Shown here one piece after another: positions 31,937 through 42,699 of a stretch of 64,000 nt of DNA. Under the pieces are notes generated by a model. That model searched no databases, was not told the origin of the DNA, and saw only the letters and a list, made by a program, of their open reading frames with translations. This stretch comes from Aradus depressus. Lineage: Eukaryota; Arthropoda; Insecta; Hemiptera; Aradidae. The stretch lies in contig OY759217.1 in assembly GCA_963662175.1 (NCBI GenBank), forward strand, positions 48,522,108 to 48,586,107. Reading direction: 5' to 3'. The translations under genes and the position numbers were made by a program. Numbering within the stretch: the stretch's first letter is position 1; each line of letters starts with the position of its first letter.

Positions 31937-32441
31937 ACATCATTGACAATGTGTTTCTTAAACTTCTCTAGATGAAAACTGACATAATTGCAGAGATATT
32001 GTGAAATAATTCAAATGGTCTTGAAAAATAAAATAAAACTGGTTTATTTAATATGTTGTCTAATTTCACTAACTATATATACTAACTATATAAGACCCAG
32101 TCTTATCTCTTATGCTTTTGGCTGAGGATGGTAGAAATACCGAAAGTACTCCCATGTATATATAGTTAGTGAAATTAGACAACATATTAAATAAACCAGT
32201 TTTATTTTATTTTTCAAGTCCACTTCTCTAGGATGTTGAATTGTTAATTTTTTCCGGCATTTCTTCCAGATTTTTTCTACAATATTTCGGGACACTTACA
32301 CGTCCCTTCTTCTGGTCACTGTGAACTTATGTTCTTAGTGACCACAAGAAAAGACGTGTGTCCCGAAATATTGTCGAAAAAATAAAAAATTAAGACTCTT
32401 CTGGAAGAAATGCCGGGAAAAATTAACATCATCAACAATGT
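31937..32441. mobile_element. Snapback element P3, split by P2
   Basis: P3 is related to P1: leader 'gtgtttcttaaacttctcta' (31951-31974, resuming at 32222), then arms 32243-32320 and 32337-32427 around a 16-nt loop. Minus-strand hammerhead-like block: CAGAAGA (32308-32314), stem II GGGAC...GTCCC, GAAA (32285-32288), then TATTGT. Probable target duplication 'acatcattgacaatgt' (31937-31952) and 'acatcatcaacaatgt' (32426-32441), 14/16 identical. Removing P2 gives an element of ~225 bp. Confidence 0.7.
31962..32235. mobile_element. Snapback element P2 with complete hammerhead-like core
   Basis: Two inverted arms of 63 bp (32020-32082 and 32156-32218) are identical at every position, around a 73-nt centre. 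The plus-strand centre has CTGAGGA (32122-32128), stem II GGTA-GAAA-TACC, GAAA (32142-32145), the palindrome GTAC (32146-32149), then UC. The bases flanking the core (GG before, CC after the cleavage site) can pair as stem I. A ~45-bp leader precedes the left arm. 'acttctcta' at 31962 and 32222 is the duplicated target, lying in the leader of P3. Confidence 0.78.
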
Positions 32442-32459
32442 CAACCAGCTAAGTCCGCT

Positions 32460-32770
32460 AGATCTCAAAAGTCAATACTACTGGTTTAAATTAAAATTCA
32501 ATAACATGAATTTTCATATTTAAATTCAAATCTCAAACTGTTAGTTTTCAGGAAAATCATCCGAAGGGAAGGTGTGTTCAGGGGAGGGGGCTAAACTCAA
32601 AAATCCTAATAACTGCAGATGTAATGAATTTATCGACACAAAATTAAGTTTGAGCATTAAGTACAAACAATTGATTATTAGCTCAAACGGAAGACTGGTT
32701 TTGAAGGCGGGAGCAAAACGTTAATTGAATTATTCATTCTGAGGAACTACATTGCCGGTGATACATATTC
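32460..32770 (+). repeat. Family B copy
   Basis: 'ctaataactgcagatgtaat', 'tattagctcaaacggaagac', 'gggagcaaaacgttaattga', and the end 'gaggaactacattgccggtg'. Confidence 0.7.
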
Positions 32771-33296
32771 CTACATTATTCATTGTAGAGACAGAAAATT
32801 GAAAAAAAGAATGACGTTAAATCGAATAATACTAATGATGACGTAGGTGTGAATCCTCTTAATGAGATATTCAATTATATCCTGTCTGCCCAGCTGCTAG
32901 TTGTTCACAATGTTCATTTCCTTAATACGGGTTTGTGGTTTGTAAAATTGAAGGCACTTTCCTTGTTTCAGCTGGGGTATAATTCAACGATAAACATTAT
33001 TCAATGGGACCTCATCCCCACTTGCATATCATCCATAATCATCACACACGACAGCACAGACTTGATAACGTTAGGTCTGACTTAATGTTATTAACTGAAA
33101 TCTTACATCAGTTCCTTAAGTTCTTCTTCTTGGACCAATAGAATAAATTTCATTATGTAAAGAATGTTTTTCTTCCAGTCATTTTCACTAAGAGATTTTG
33201 GACAACAAAATTTTAGAATCAGCAAGGAACAACTTTCAGTTCACATGCTGTATATTTGTAATTTATCTCAAGTATATGTAACCTGGCAGTTACAAG
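32771..33296. other. Unassigned
   Basis: A 78-codon plus-strand frame at 32849-33085 has no recognised family. Confidence 0.35.
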
Positions 33297-33316
33297 ACTC
33301 ATATACTGGCTGGTGA

Positions 33317-33751
33317 GTTCTGCCGTACCTCCCCAGACTCTCTGAGAAATTATCTCGGATAATAAATAGAAATAATGTGAATATGGGTTTCAAAAGTAGG
33401 ACTTCCCTTAAGGGGATGCTCTCAAAACCCAAAGATCGAGTGGACCTCCCTGACAAATCCGGCGTGTATAGGATTAATTGTAAAGATTGTGAATGTTTTT
33501 ATCTTGGGCAGACAGGCTGGAAGCTTAGGACTAGAGTGAGGGAACATTTGAGGAGGGGCGACTCTGAATTTTTCCAACACCTCCAGAACACAGGTCTTGA
33601 GGCCGGTTCAGTCTCGTTACTGCATCATGTCCAAAAAAGTAGAAAGATGGATACATTGGAAAGTATAGAAATCAAATTGGAAAGGAGGAAGAGAGAGTCC
33701 CCCCTCCTCAACTCTAGAGAGGGGATGGGAGGTTTGTCCAGCCTCAGGTAG
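33317..33751 (+). pseudogene. GIY-YIG endonuclease domain of a Penelope-like element
   Basis: The frame begins after an in-frame TGA with VLPYLPRLSEKLSRIINRNN, the linker that precedes the endonuclease in PLEs, and reaches a TAG at 33749. Counting from the Met at 33377, GVY (29-31) and YLGQTG (42-47) are the GIY and YIG motifs. Cys35, Cys38 and Cys40 lie between them as in PLE endonucleases, which have a CxxC-type insertion. Basic residues R51, R53 and R55 and EH (56-57) follow, then E-containing LESIEIKLERRKRESP and the terminal LLNSREG. The domain looks intact, but without the RT it cannot mobilise itself. Confidence 0.88.
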
Positions 33752-33974
33752 GTTGTGACTCAGACGGTGGACAGGGATAACTCGTCTGTCCCCAACCACG
33801 ATATTTTAAATTGTTAATGTTTTAGATTGTTATTTATTTATTTTTATTATATTATTTAGTTTTATTCAAACATTTTTATTTTTATCAAGTATGTTTAATC
33901 AAAAATTGTGTTTTCAATTTAATTATTTATCTTTGCTATTTATATTACATATTATATTAGGGATGGTTTCTTTT

Positions 33975-34025
33975 GTAGACGGCCTGATGATGAGGGAAAC
34001 CTCGAAAGCCGGCTAGCTACCACTA
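33975..34025 (+). ncRNA. Hammerhead-like ribozyme motif in PLE 3' end
   Basis: CTGATGA (33984-33990) is followed by GAGG-GAAA-CCTC (stem II, after one extra T), GAAA (34004-34007), the palindrome GCCGGC, and UA then GC. This is the conserved hammerhead order C3UGANGA / G12AAA / U16.1-H17, with a C before the core to pair with the first G after the cleavage site. PLEs are known to carry minimal hammerheads with a very short stem III. The extra T at the base of stem II lowers certainty about activity. Confidence 0.65.
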
Positions 34026-34088
34026 CCAATAAAAATCTGTGAGAGGTCAGACTATATTTTATTTGACAACCTTTGAAACTCATATACT

Positions 34089-34310
34089 CACCACTTTTTT
34101 ACTAAACATTTCATATTAGCTCTACTGAGTCTATGAAAGCAAGCGGTTTTGGCATCAACCGTTTTCTTTGTTTCATTGTATATCATAGTTCTGAGAGTGA
34201 CTTTCTTGTACATAGTATGAATGGGGGTGGAGGGGAGAGAGAATGATCTGTTCAAAAGTGATTGGTACAACACAGTCTTGTTCTGTGTTGCCACATCACA
34301 TTTTTTTTAT
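34089..34310. mobile_element. Family C MITE, diverged
   Basis: 'ggcatcaaccgttttctttg', 'ctgagagtgactttcttgta', 'aggggagagagaatgatctg', 'agtgattggtacaacacagt'. Inverted arms are still visible but eroded. Confidence 0.6.
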
Positions 34311-34900
34311 TTTTTAAAATAAACTACCATAAATAAAAATATATTTTGTTATTTGTTGCTCTGTGTTGCAATTTAAACATTACTTTAGAATAGTTCATAC
34401 TATATATTTATAGAACATTATAGGATATAGGATTTATCTCATATTTGAGGCTTTTTAAATAAATATATAAATTTAATTAAAAAAACATTTTTGGAAAGGA
34501 AAAATTTTTCCACTGGTCTAACTATTTTTGCGTAAATCGAAGGAAAGTCTTATAAAATGGTTTTCAATTTGTAATTTTAGGACGTGGAGATACAAATCAT
34601 CGAAAAAACATATTTCATATATAATGGACTTTCAATTTTCTCTATAACATTTATTTGAAAAGAGTTATGACTAAATCAAGTATATAAGCAGTATCTTGTT
34701 AGCCCCAAAATAATTTTCGTTCGATTTCAACCAAAATCTAATCTGATATTATTTAGCTCATGTGACAACTTCATATCAATTCATTGCTACAATCCTTTTC
34801 AAGTTATAAAGCCCACAAAGTTCCAATCACTACACATTTTCGCACGATTAAAATACTTTCGTATATTAGAGTTATAAGAAAATATATAAAAAAGTAAAAA
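34311..34900. repeat. Family D copy
   Basis: 'atttgttgctctgtgttgca', 'gtaaatcgaaggaaagtctt', 'aaccaaaatctaatctgata', 'cattttcgcacgattaaaat'. It directly adjoins family C, as at 23.7 kb. Confidence 0.65.
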
Positions 34901-35020
34901 ATGTTCATTTTCTTACATCAGAAATATAATTTCATTAGACGTAGGTCTTATACCTACATCCTTTCCTAAGATTTTCCAGGGGAATGGTTCAAAAAAATAT
35001 TCGTAACGAATACAAAAGTA

Positions 35021-35240
35021 TGATGCTTTTTTCCGAAATGTTTTCCTTTCTTTTTTTATTGATAATATTTCAAAACACTTCCACGTCCCTTCTTTGAATT
35101 AGATTCATCGTGGCCCGAAGAAGGAAGATGGAAACGTTCCGAAATATTGACAAGAAAAAAAAGGAAAAACGACAAAGAAAGGAAAAAAATGTCGGAAAAA
35201 GCATCCCTTAAGAAACAACATAAAGTTCAAATAATACTGT
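35021..35240. mobile_element. Snapback element P4
   Basis: Diverged inverted arms (about 35021-35095 and 35117-35206). Plus-strand block: CCGAAGA (35115-35121), stem II GGAA...TTCC, GAAA (35141-35144), TATTGAC. It is related to P1 and P3 by the GAAATATTG and 'ttaagaaacaacat' leader similarity. Both the U of CUGAAGA (now C) and the later U (now A) are changed, so it should be inactive. The target duplication is not clear. Confidence 0.6.
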
Positions 35241-35787
35241 TAGCCTTTTCTCGACGGAGTTGACCAATTAATGTTCATGTATCCTGTCTCTAATATAGGT
35301 TGTGTTAGTTAATAGCCCTTGTACAGGTCATAGTGTGACCAGCAAGTGGTACAGCATGATTTGTGACTCTGAAATACCGGCAGATTATGCACTTACCTTC
35401 CTCTCCTGCCTAGTCCCTGTTAATTATGGACAATCACATTGTAACACTTCATTACCATATATGATTAATTTCGAATTGCATCTAATGAACCTTCAGTATA
35501 GACAATAATTATTCATTCGTTAACCACAAATAATAATTTATTTTTCTGTTCGGTTCGTCGTTTATATTCGACAGAAGGGGAAGTGTAAGTGATGTTCCGA
35601 TAGGTCGATAGGTTCACAGAATGTCGATTCTGGTTTTTAAATGTATTCTCAGCCCACAATATCTTACTATTACTAGAGGTTATATTTTGTTTCACTTATT
35701 ATTTTATCATTTATTCTCATGTCAATCCTTCTGCTTATTGTTTTTGAATAGATTGTACAATAACTAAATAATAATAAAAAAATACTA
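35241..35787. other. Unassigned
   Basis: A 68-codon frame at 35302-35508 has a normal amino-acid mix but no recognised family. No repeats shared with the rest of the window. Confidence 0.35.
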
Positions 35788-36085
35788 GAGGGTGCCAGTA
35801 GCTCAGGGTGTGCTTGACTTCCGAGCTCAAGATCACGGGTTCAAAACCCGGCCGAGGTTCTTAGGTTTTTATCTGGGAAGTGTCGTCCTTCGAATTGGAC
35901 GTTAAGTGATGGCCCCGAGCCTGTACGATGTCAGATATTCGTTAAAGACCCCTAGGATAGACAAACTTTAGGACTCCCATTGTAAACTTGGGCCCATGTC
36001 TACCAGAGCGACGAAAAAGCGCTCTGGTAGTAGGCAATAGACCTCGTAGATAAGCCCCGGCCATCAATCATAATAACAAACAATC
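35788..36085 (+). mobile_element. SINE-A, near full length
   Basis: 'gagggtgccagtagctcagg' (box A), 'gggttcaaaacccggccgag' (box B well kept), body, and tail 'atcataataacaaacaa'. Short internal deletions. Confidence 0.88.
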
Positions 36086-36099
36086 ACTATCTTTTATAG

Positions 36100-36660
36100 A
36101 GAAAAAAATATCCCGCTGTTCATAGCCAGAATTAGTCTTCATATACTACAGGGTCATCCTCAGTGGTATATCACACATATATAAAGCACCGAACTACGTG
36201 GAGACATACCACCGAAGATGATACGAAAGGCTGTTCTGATCCTAAAATGAACAGTCAAGACAACTTCTTGTTTCATTTGATATATCTCAGCCCAGAACAT
36301 CTTACTATCTTTTGTAGAGAAACATTTCCCCGCTGTTTATTTCATGTTCTGTACCGGTTGTTGTACACTAGTAGAGTCATCCTACGAACTACATGGTGAT
36401 ATATGTACCACTGAGGATGACATTGTAGTATACAAAAAGCTGTTCTGTTTATACTGTAAACAGTCGGATGTTAACTTCTTGTTTCCTTTGATATATCTCA
36501 GCCCCAACATTATATTACCTGTTATAGAAAAAACAGAAAAAAAAACAGAAGTGATATATGACACATATATCGTCGAACTACATGGTGATATATGTGCCAC
36601 TGAGGAGGGGATTGTAGAATACGAAATATGGTTCTGGTTATGAAATAAACATATAAAGAG
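36100..36660 (+). repeat. ~190-200-bp tandem repeat, three units
   Basis: Shared blocks: 'gaactacatggtgatatatg', 'ccactgaggatgac' (36209 diverged, 36408, 36597), 'gatatatctcagcccc', 'aacttcttgtttc'. Spacings are 199 and 189 bp. A reversed 'gtcatcctcagtggtat' near 36150 shows inverted arrangement at the start. 'ccactgaggatga' also occurs in the array at 1.2-1.8 kb. Confidence 0.75.
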
Positions 36661-37010
36661 TGGGAAGGTAACTTCCAGTTAGGTTATACATCGTTGGCTA
36701 TATCTACGTTAGCAGAGCAACCTGGACATGGCCAAGCCGCGCCTTCCAATAGCGGACAGTCAGTAAGTGCAATGATCTGAATTCAGTTTTTCTAGGTTCC
36801 TTGGAATATAACAACAAAAATAAAATCGATTTTAGTCCTTGATGTCATTGTTGCTCATATACATGGGCATTCTGTTATGAAACAAGAATTTGACTGAAAA
36901 GCCTTAATTCTCCAATTCTATTTAACTGATCATGCAGACAATCAGCGTTCAAGTACAAGTATATCAATAGTCATTATATACTTACTTTTTTTTTTTTATT
37001 TTTTATTTTT
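36661..37010. other. Unassigned
   Basis: No gene or shared repeat; ends in a T-rich run. Confidence 0.4.
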
Positions 37011-37410
37011 TTTTTACTTCCCCAGTCATATGAGGTATAGAAGAAGTTATGTAATATGTCAGAAGTTTCAGCAGAATTTCATGTATCTTCCTATTAATTA
37101 CAATAACGAAAAAAATAGTTCTTGTCGTGTGCGTCTGATAACTGCGAGCACGATAAATGCCGATAGAATGAACATATCGACACAAAATTTCATATGAACA
37201 ACACCTGTCGATATTCAAAGAAATCGAGGAAAGGGAAGGGGACTCACAGGAAACTTCACCCCCTCCTCCCCTATCGGTCGATGTGTGAATGTTCCAACGA
37301 TGATTCAGATTTTAATCAGACAGCCTCTGATTTTCAACCGAATCCATGATTGGTTCCAGAGGGAGAGAACACTTAGGCTGGGGAAGTGCATTCCGTTGAT
37401 TCACGGTCGC
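37011..37410 (+). repeat. Family B copy, nearly complete
   Basis: Left end 'tacttccccagtcatatgag' with 'agaagttatgtaatatgtca', middle 'cgatagaatgaacatatcga', right end 'ctggggaagtgcattccgtt'. The two outer motifs ACTTCCCCAG and CTGGGGAAGT are reverse complements. Confidence 0.75.
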
Positions 37411-38515
37411 CTTATTTTTCTCCTGGCGGGTATTACATTCTTGAGACCTATTCTTTTGACCTCATTAGTCAAACACTAATCCGATATAATTTTTGTTTTT
37501 TCCCATCCGCCGTTTCTTTTATATTTCAAAAATAAATTAATTTTGGATCCATTAAGACTGACGTTGCCATTAATCTAGCGCTCAGTTAATTAATTAACTC
37601 TTCTTCCTCCATTACTTACATCCTGTTATTTCAACTGAATAATAACTGTCATGATTCTGACGTATGTTACAGCCAGTCGATAAATCAACAGCACGGTTCA
37701 TTTTTTTCTTCTGTTGATCGGTTATTGATTTTAGTGCATAAAGATGATCTTAGGTTCATCTATTTCCATTAGTTGATAATTATAAAACTATTCTAAAAGT
37801 TATATTTGTGGAGGAACAAAAAAATGTTGTTTGAGCATTCAGAAGCCGTTGTTGATTTTTTAGCGCCAACGGTCGTTTGGTTTTGTAGGGAGAGCAAGAA
37901 CTTAATTGATCAAGCTGGGGAAGTATGTTGGCGATGATTCTCCGTCTTTTTTTTTTGTGGAATAGACAATATACCAAAAAACAAGTTTGTTTTATTTCCT
38001 TGTGTCGTTATTTTTTTTCACAAGATGTCTGCGTTTCACAACTTACCAATTTAGTTTGTTGTATAAAAAGTTCTCATGAAGTTTTCGGAGAAAAAAAAAC
38101 CGGTTGTTAATGTTGACATATAAATAAAGTAATTATATTAATTAAAAAATAATAACAATAGTTATTCAATAGTTAATATAATAATAAAGTAATGAATGAA
38201 CGATGCGATTATAAAGAAGGAGATTTTCACAGTTGGATTAAAATTCATGAGGCGGCAGGTTTTAAGCCAATGTAATAAATATGAGGAAGTTTCCAGGGGT
38301 TTCGGTAATTCCAATTTCCATAGCTTATCCTTGGATTACAGATGTAAACATGGCATTATTTGGAGAGTTTCAATGAGCCATGTATGTGCTCACCGATTTT
38401 ACATAGTCAAGAAGGAAGAAGATACACCTGATAGACTGAATACATCATCCTTCCATCTCCTGTGTATGATATAAAGGTATATACATACATAACAGATATA
38501 CACAACGTCCACTAT
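37411..38515. other. Mostly unassigned; family B end and a P7 fragment
   Basis: 37860-37945 is a family B right end ('ggggaagtatgttggcgatg'). 37958-38003 ('gtggaatagacaatatacca', 'caagtttgttttattt') matches the arm of snapback element P7. A 92-codon frame at 38196-38474 has no recognised family. Confidence 0.45.
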
Positions 38516-38842
38516 AGTTAGTTATTGTGTCTCATGCCTCAGGCTTTAACTACAAGTTCATATCGCCTACTACCAGAGAGCTCTTTTATGGCTCTGATAG
38601 ACATGAGCCCGACTCTACTATAGGAGTCTTAAATTTCCCCTATTCCGGTTTTGTTACCTATGATAAGGGGTCTTTAACGATTACTTGACATCGCACAGTC
38701 TCGAGATCATCCCTTAACGTCCCATCCGAAGGACGGCGTGCTTAATATTTTTAATCTCCTAGATAAAAGACCTGAGGGCCTCGGCCGTGTTTCGAACCCA
38801 CGATCTTGAGCTCAGTAGGGTAGCAAGCCTCTGAGCGCCCTC
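38516..38842 (-). mobile_element. SINE-A, minus strand, with target duplication
   Basis: 'acgtccact' lies at 38505-38513 and again at 38843-38851, bounding the copy. Tail 'agttagttattgtgtctcat' (non-CCTAA type), box B 'gtttcgaacccac', and head 'ctctgagcgccctc' with box A deleted. Confidence 0.87.
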
Positions 38843-38929
38843 ACGTCCACTTTATGGGAAATAAAAATAATTAAAAAATAATAATTAACCAGGTTTTCTC
38901 TCTCCCTTCAAAATAAATGGAGCTAAAAT

Positions 38930-40130
38930 AAATAGTTGACTTCAGGGGCTCCTGAATCCGCAAAAAGATAACTCTCGACAGAATTCACATGTCAATATAA
39001 AGTTACATATGCATATTCAGGACCCCATAAGGACAACACTTAATGATTTTCAGCCAAATGGGCTGAAGAAAATGGGGAAGGGGGCTTACATAAAAACTCC
39101 GATAACTTACTTACTCTTACGCCGTTGGCGGCGAACCCTGAAGATCCTTAGCCGCCCACACTAGCCTTCTCCACCGCGATCTGTCGTGTGTCACCGGCCG
39201 CCAGTTCACCACGTGGTGTTCCACAGCATCCTTCTTCACCAGGTCAGTCCACCTCAGCCGAGGTCTTCCTCGTGATCTGGCTCCTTGGACCTGAGCGTCC
39301 TATGGCTGTCTACTGTCCGCTTCTCACCACGTGTCCAGCCCATCTTAAGCGCCGTGATTTCATATCTGCAACTACGGTCGGGTGTTGCCAGAAGATGTCC
39401 CTCAGCTCCCTGTTGGTTCTGATCCTCCACTCTTGGGTTTCTCTATCCTTGACCGGACCCGGACCTGCTATTTTCCTCAGCACTTTATTTTCAAATCTGG
39501 AAACGTTTCTCCAGATGTGAGGTCAGGGTCCAGGTTTCACACCCATAGATCAGAACGGGCTTTACCATGGAGCTGTAGATATACTTCAGGTTCCTTGACA
39601 AGGCTCTGGACCGTAACAGCTTGATGACAGAGAAATACGCTCTTTGGGCCTGCAGAAGTCTTCTGTCCGTCTCCTCCAGCATCGGCCAATAACTGCCGAT
39701 GGAATGAATGAATAGACACGATTTTTTCTTTGTAAATTCAGAACCCCTTAAGGATTATCGACTCGACTTGATGGAAAGAGTGACCAGATATACATTTAAT
39801 AAAAACATCAATAAACAAAAGACCTGAAGCCCTGACTTCAAAACCAGTATTTACAAAGTTGTAATTCCAGAGAGACCACACTCAAAATCCTAATAACTGC
39901 CTATGTTAAAACGATATGAAATTGTACTTCTTTTTTTGAGGATTTAGAACCCAGTATGGACGACACCAGTGGAATTTCAGCGAAATCTGTCAAGTAGAAG
40001 GGGGCTCAACACATAAACTAGATTTGGTTCGAGGATACAGAAGTTCCTGAGTAAGACACATATTGATTATAAACCAAACTGGCTCCAGAGGGAGAGTGAA
40101 AACTTAGTTGATTATTTGGGGCGATTTGTC
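38930..40130 (+). repeat. Family B copy split by a LINE fragment
   Basis: Left part 38940-39106 ('ataactctcgacagaattca', 'aatgattttcagccaaatgg'). Family B resumes at 39687 ('aataactgccgatggaatga') and continues with tandem internal modules to 'gagagtgaaaacttagttga' near 40100. Confidence 0.7.
39107..39686 (-). pseudogene. LINE reverse transcriptase C-terminus (RTE/CR1-like)
   Basis: Minus-strand reading: LLQAQRAYFSVIKLLRSRAL, SRNLKYIYSSMVKPVLIYGC, ETWTLTSHLEKR, then after a shift RFENKVLRKIAGPGPVKDR, RTNRELRDIFWQHPTVVADM, KSRRLKWAGHVVRSGQ and a stop. 'SRN.K...Y..(L/M)..PVL.YG.E.WTLT' and 'RLKWAGHV.R' are typical of the last part of RTE/CR1-type LINE polyproteins in arthropods. One frameshift and several stops after RSGQ show decay. 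It sits inside family B with a ~9-bp near duplication ('ccgataact'/'ccaataact'). Confidence 0.82.
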
Positions 40131-40247
40131 CTCCATAGTTGAGAGCCCGGGCATGGGACAGAAAAACAAATAAACATACTTTCTTTTTGAATTACCTCAC
40201 AGTTGCATAAATGCATAAAAAAAAAAAAAACAATAAATAAACAGAAG

Positions 40248-40505
40248 ATCTAAAGCTCTAATAATTTATGGTTTCCAGATTTACTTTGTGAAGCTCCATT
40301 CTAGGAATAGATAATTAAAACACTCAATTTCTTTGTCAAACTTCACTATATATTCTCAAATACTCAACTAGTTTCGCCGTGTTAAGGCATTATCAAGAGT
40401 TTTTAAGTGACTCTTGATAATGCCTTAACACGGCGAAACTATTTGAGAATATATAGTGAAGTTTGACAAAGAAATTGAGTATTTTAATTATCCATCTAAA
40501 GCTCT
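40248..40505. mobile_element. Snapback element P5
   Basis: 'atctaaagctct' at 40248-40259 and 40494-40505 is a perfect 12-bp target duplication around a 234-bp element. It has a ~49-bp leader (40260-40308, 'ggtttccagatttactttgt' inside), then arms 40309-40400 and 40410-40492; the right arm lacks 8 bp. Arms encode TTGATAA, stem II GCC...GGC, GAAA (40435-40438) and CTA on plus; CTAG on minus. The hammerhead-like core is therefore degenerate. P6 at 56.0 kb is the same family in reverse. Confidence 0.85.
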
Positions 40506-42119
40506 GACTTCAAAACGCTTACTTAATGTTGATAAAATCTTCTAGATAAGATTTGTTGCGTTAACAAAGAATATTTACAAAGTTGTAACTCTATATCTCG
40601 AGAAACAGGCAGGTTCTAAAACTGATTAAGTCTGTGGATCCATAGAGGTATACAAAAGGAAAATATAATATTGAATAAAAAACCGTTCTTTCATAGCAAG
40701 GAGCAAGGAGTAGAAATGTGATATTTTGCAAAAAAAAAATTTAAAAAAACATTTTTGGTATCTGCTAAATCCACCAGAAAATAACAGCAGACAAAAAAAA
40801 TAGACGGTGGATCAAGAGAAACGTACTTCCCCAGACTGAATTAACCAATCAAGCTTTCACTCTTCCTTTAAAAATGTTTAAGCTAATGATCATCAGTATC
40901 TTAACACAATTGTTTTAATTTCTTTGAAAATATAAATACAAAATTACTTTCTCAGTAGGTACTTGAGGAGATGACTTTCTCAGTACTTGAGAAAGAGTTG
41001 ACTTTCTCAGTATTTGAGAAAGAGTTGACTTATACAGCTACTGAATTCTCCTACTCAATTTAGTACTGATACCTTTATTACATAGATGGATAAACTTTTA
41101 TTGCACAATCCTCATGGCAATGAGTGGGTTTTTTTTTTTTTTTTTTTTTTTCACAAAATAAATAAAAGGATAAAAGAAACAATTCGAAAATTATATAAAA
41201 CAAGATATGACATGAAAAAAAAAAAAGTAATAATAAAAAAATAAGAATAATAAAAAATATATATCTCCATCTTACAAGCACAAATTAAATTAAATTATTT
41301 TTTATTTTCAAGGCAACAGTAAAAAATTAAAATAAATTGTTAATTTCTCTAACTTCTAAATTTCCTAACCGTGTAATTCCAGTATACAAAACACGATAGA
41401 TAACTTTTATATGACCAACCATCCGTAACCTCGACGACACATTGACTTTCAAATCAAATTCGCCGACAAAAGACGTAGGTAATATGACCACGAAGATAAT
41501 ACCAGGTCACAAGCGACAAAAAAATAACAAAATTAAAGAAGAAATCTTATTATTTTAACACAATTGTCTTGATTTCTTTGAAACCATAATCACAAAATTA
41601 CTTTCTCAGTTCTTTTAAGTAAATAATTGTATTGTTGTTTACTGTTATTGTACTTGGTCGATTGGCTTTGAAGAGAGAGCGGAAATCTAATTAATTAACT
41701 TGTCAAGGGTACAATGTAAGTACAATAACGGGGATTCAGGGGGTCGGAACATATCAAATTTTTGATCTTACATACTCTATTATGTAAGGATTGTTAGATA
41801 ACATAATCTCCACAAGTATTTTAAAGAAAAACTTCCATTTGTTAGTTGTCATAAATTGGTCTTAAGTTAAGGAATGTTGGCTTGGAGTGGATCCACGTGA
41901 GTTGAGTGCCAAGCTTCTAATTGTATATCAGGTCCGGTAGATCGATGTGTTGAAGGGTGTGGTCCATCTAACCAGCCGCTGAATTAAACATCTCTGGACT
42001 CGACTCGCTACGCTCCTAACTTACCACACTCATCTCGACTCAAGTGTAGTTCTCTTTAGTCTGTCCGATGAGGAAGTATACATTAGTTCCAGAGATATGA
42101 TGAACTACGAACACGCATA
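40506..42119. other. AT-rich, mostly unassigned
   Basis: Contains a family B scrap (40815-40870), a short ~30-bp tandem repeat 'gactttctcagtacttgaga' (40970-41035), a T run (41128-41150) and a family B scrap at 41660-41705. 41870-42110 is unique-looking. No gene. Confidence 0.45.
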
Positions 42120-42126
42120 TATATAC

Positions 42127-42695
42127 ATATTGTCGGTGAATCCACGACAACGTTTTCCATTTTGAACAGCTTGCAAAACATTATACAGACACTTGTCGCT
42201 ACACCAAACTACACTCCCTTTCGAACGATAAGGGGGTCAAGAACAGGCTCACTTGAATCATTAACAGAATCCAAAATGAATCTGATCCAATCAGGTCCGA
42301 CTCCCAAGTACCTTCATGAAAACAGTGAAATCACCATGAAACCGTACATACATTAGTTGTTCTTCTATGCTATAGCTAGTTTCATTATCTTCTCCCCCCT
42401 TGTGAATTTGCAAATGATCAAGTGGAATATAAATGGTTTCTTGAAGAGCTGCAAGTGTTAATATCTGAACATGACCCGTCATTAGTCTGCTTCCAAGAGA
42501 CAAATTTTCAAGATCAACGGATCGGGAAGTTAAAAGGTAACGAACGATATATGTTAAGAATTGTCAACATCATCGAGAAATCCCTCTGTCGACTCCCTTG
42601 GAAGTTGTAGCAATGTCATATAGTCACATATAGACACAATAGTCGTCGCTAATGACCCTGAAGTCGATGCAACGTTAAATAAAAACTAAGAAAAA
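42127..42695 (+). pseudogene. LINE with large internal deletion (ORF1 end, endonuclease start, 3' UTR)
   Basis: 42162-42356 could be the end of ORF1 (MNSLQNIIQTLVATPNYTP...), a weak call. From 42416 MIKWNINGFLKSCK, and after a frameshift EELQVLISEHDPSLVCFQET, then NFQDQ, match the start of an APE-type endonuclease: 'QWN.NG...' and '..P.VICLQET' with the catalytic Glu. Only ~70 codons later comes KSLCRLPWKL and a stop, then the 3' UTR 'accctgaagtcgatgcaacg' and an A run. RT and RNase H are missing. The 3' UTR matches the LINEs at 15.65 and 59.4 kb. Confidence 0.75.
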
Positions 42696-42699
42696 AAAA

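Larger units (their letters stand above)
33297..34088 (+). mobile_element. Penelope-like element, 5'-truncated, with target duplication
   Basis: 'actcatatact' at 33297-33307 and again at 34078-34088 is a perfect 11-bp target duplication, bounding a 770-bp insertion (33308-34077). It contains the GIY-YIG endonuclease end of the PLE protein (to 33751), an AT-rich 3' UTR and a terminal segment with a hammerhead-like motif ending near 'gacaacctttgaa'. The reverse transcriptase is missing, as expected of a 5'-truncated copy. Two related 3' ends lie at 25.9 and 54.5 kb. Confidence 0.88.

Noticed and set aside
39188..39624. Plus-strand frames of 80-110 codons
   Set aside because: They are shadows of the minus-strand LINE reverse transcriptase fragment.
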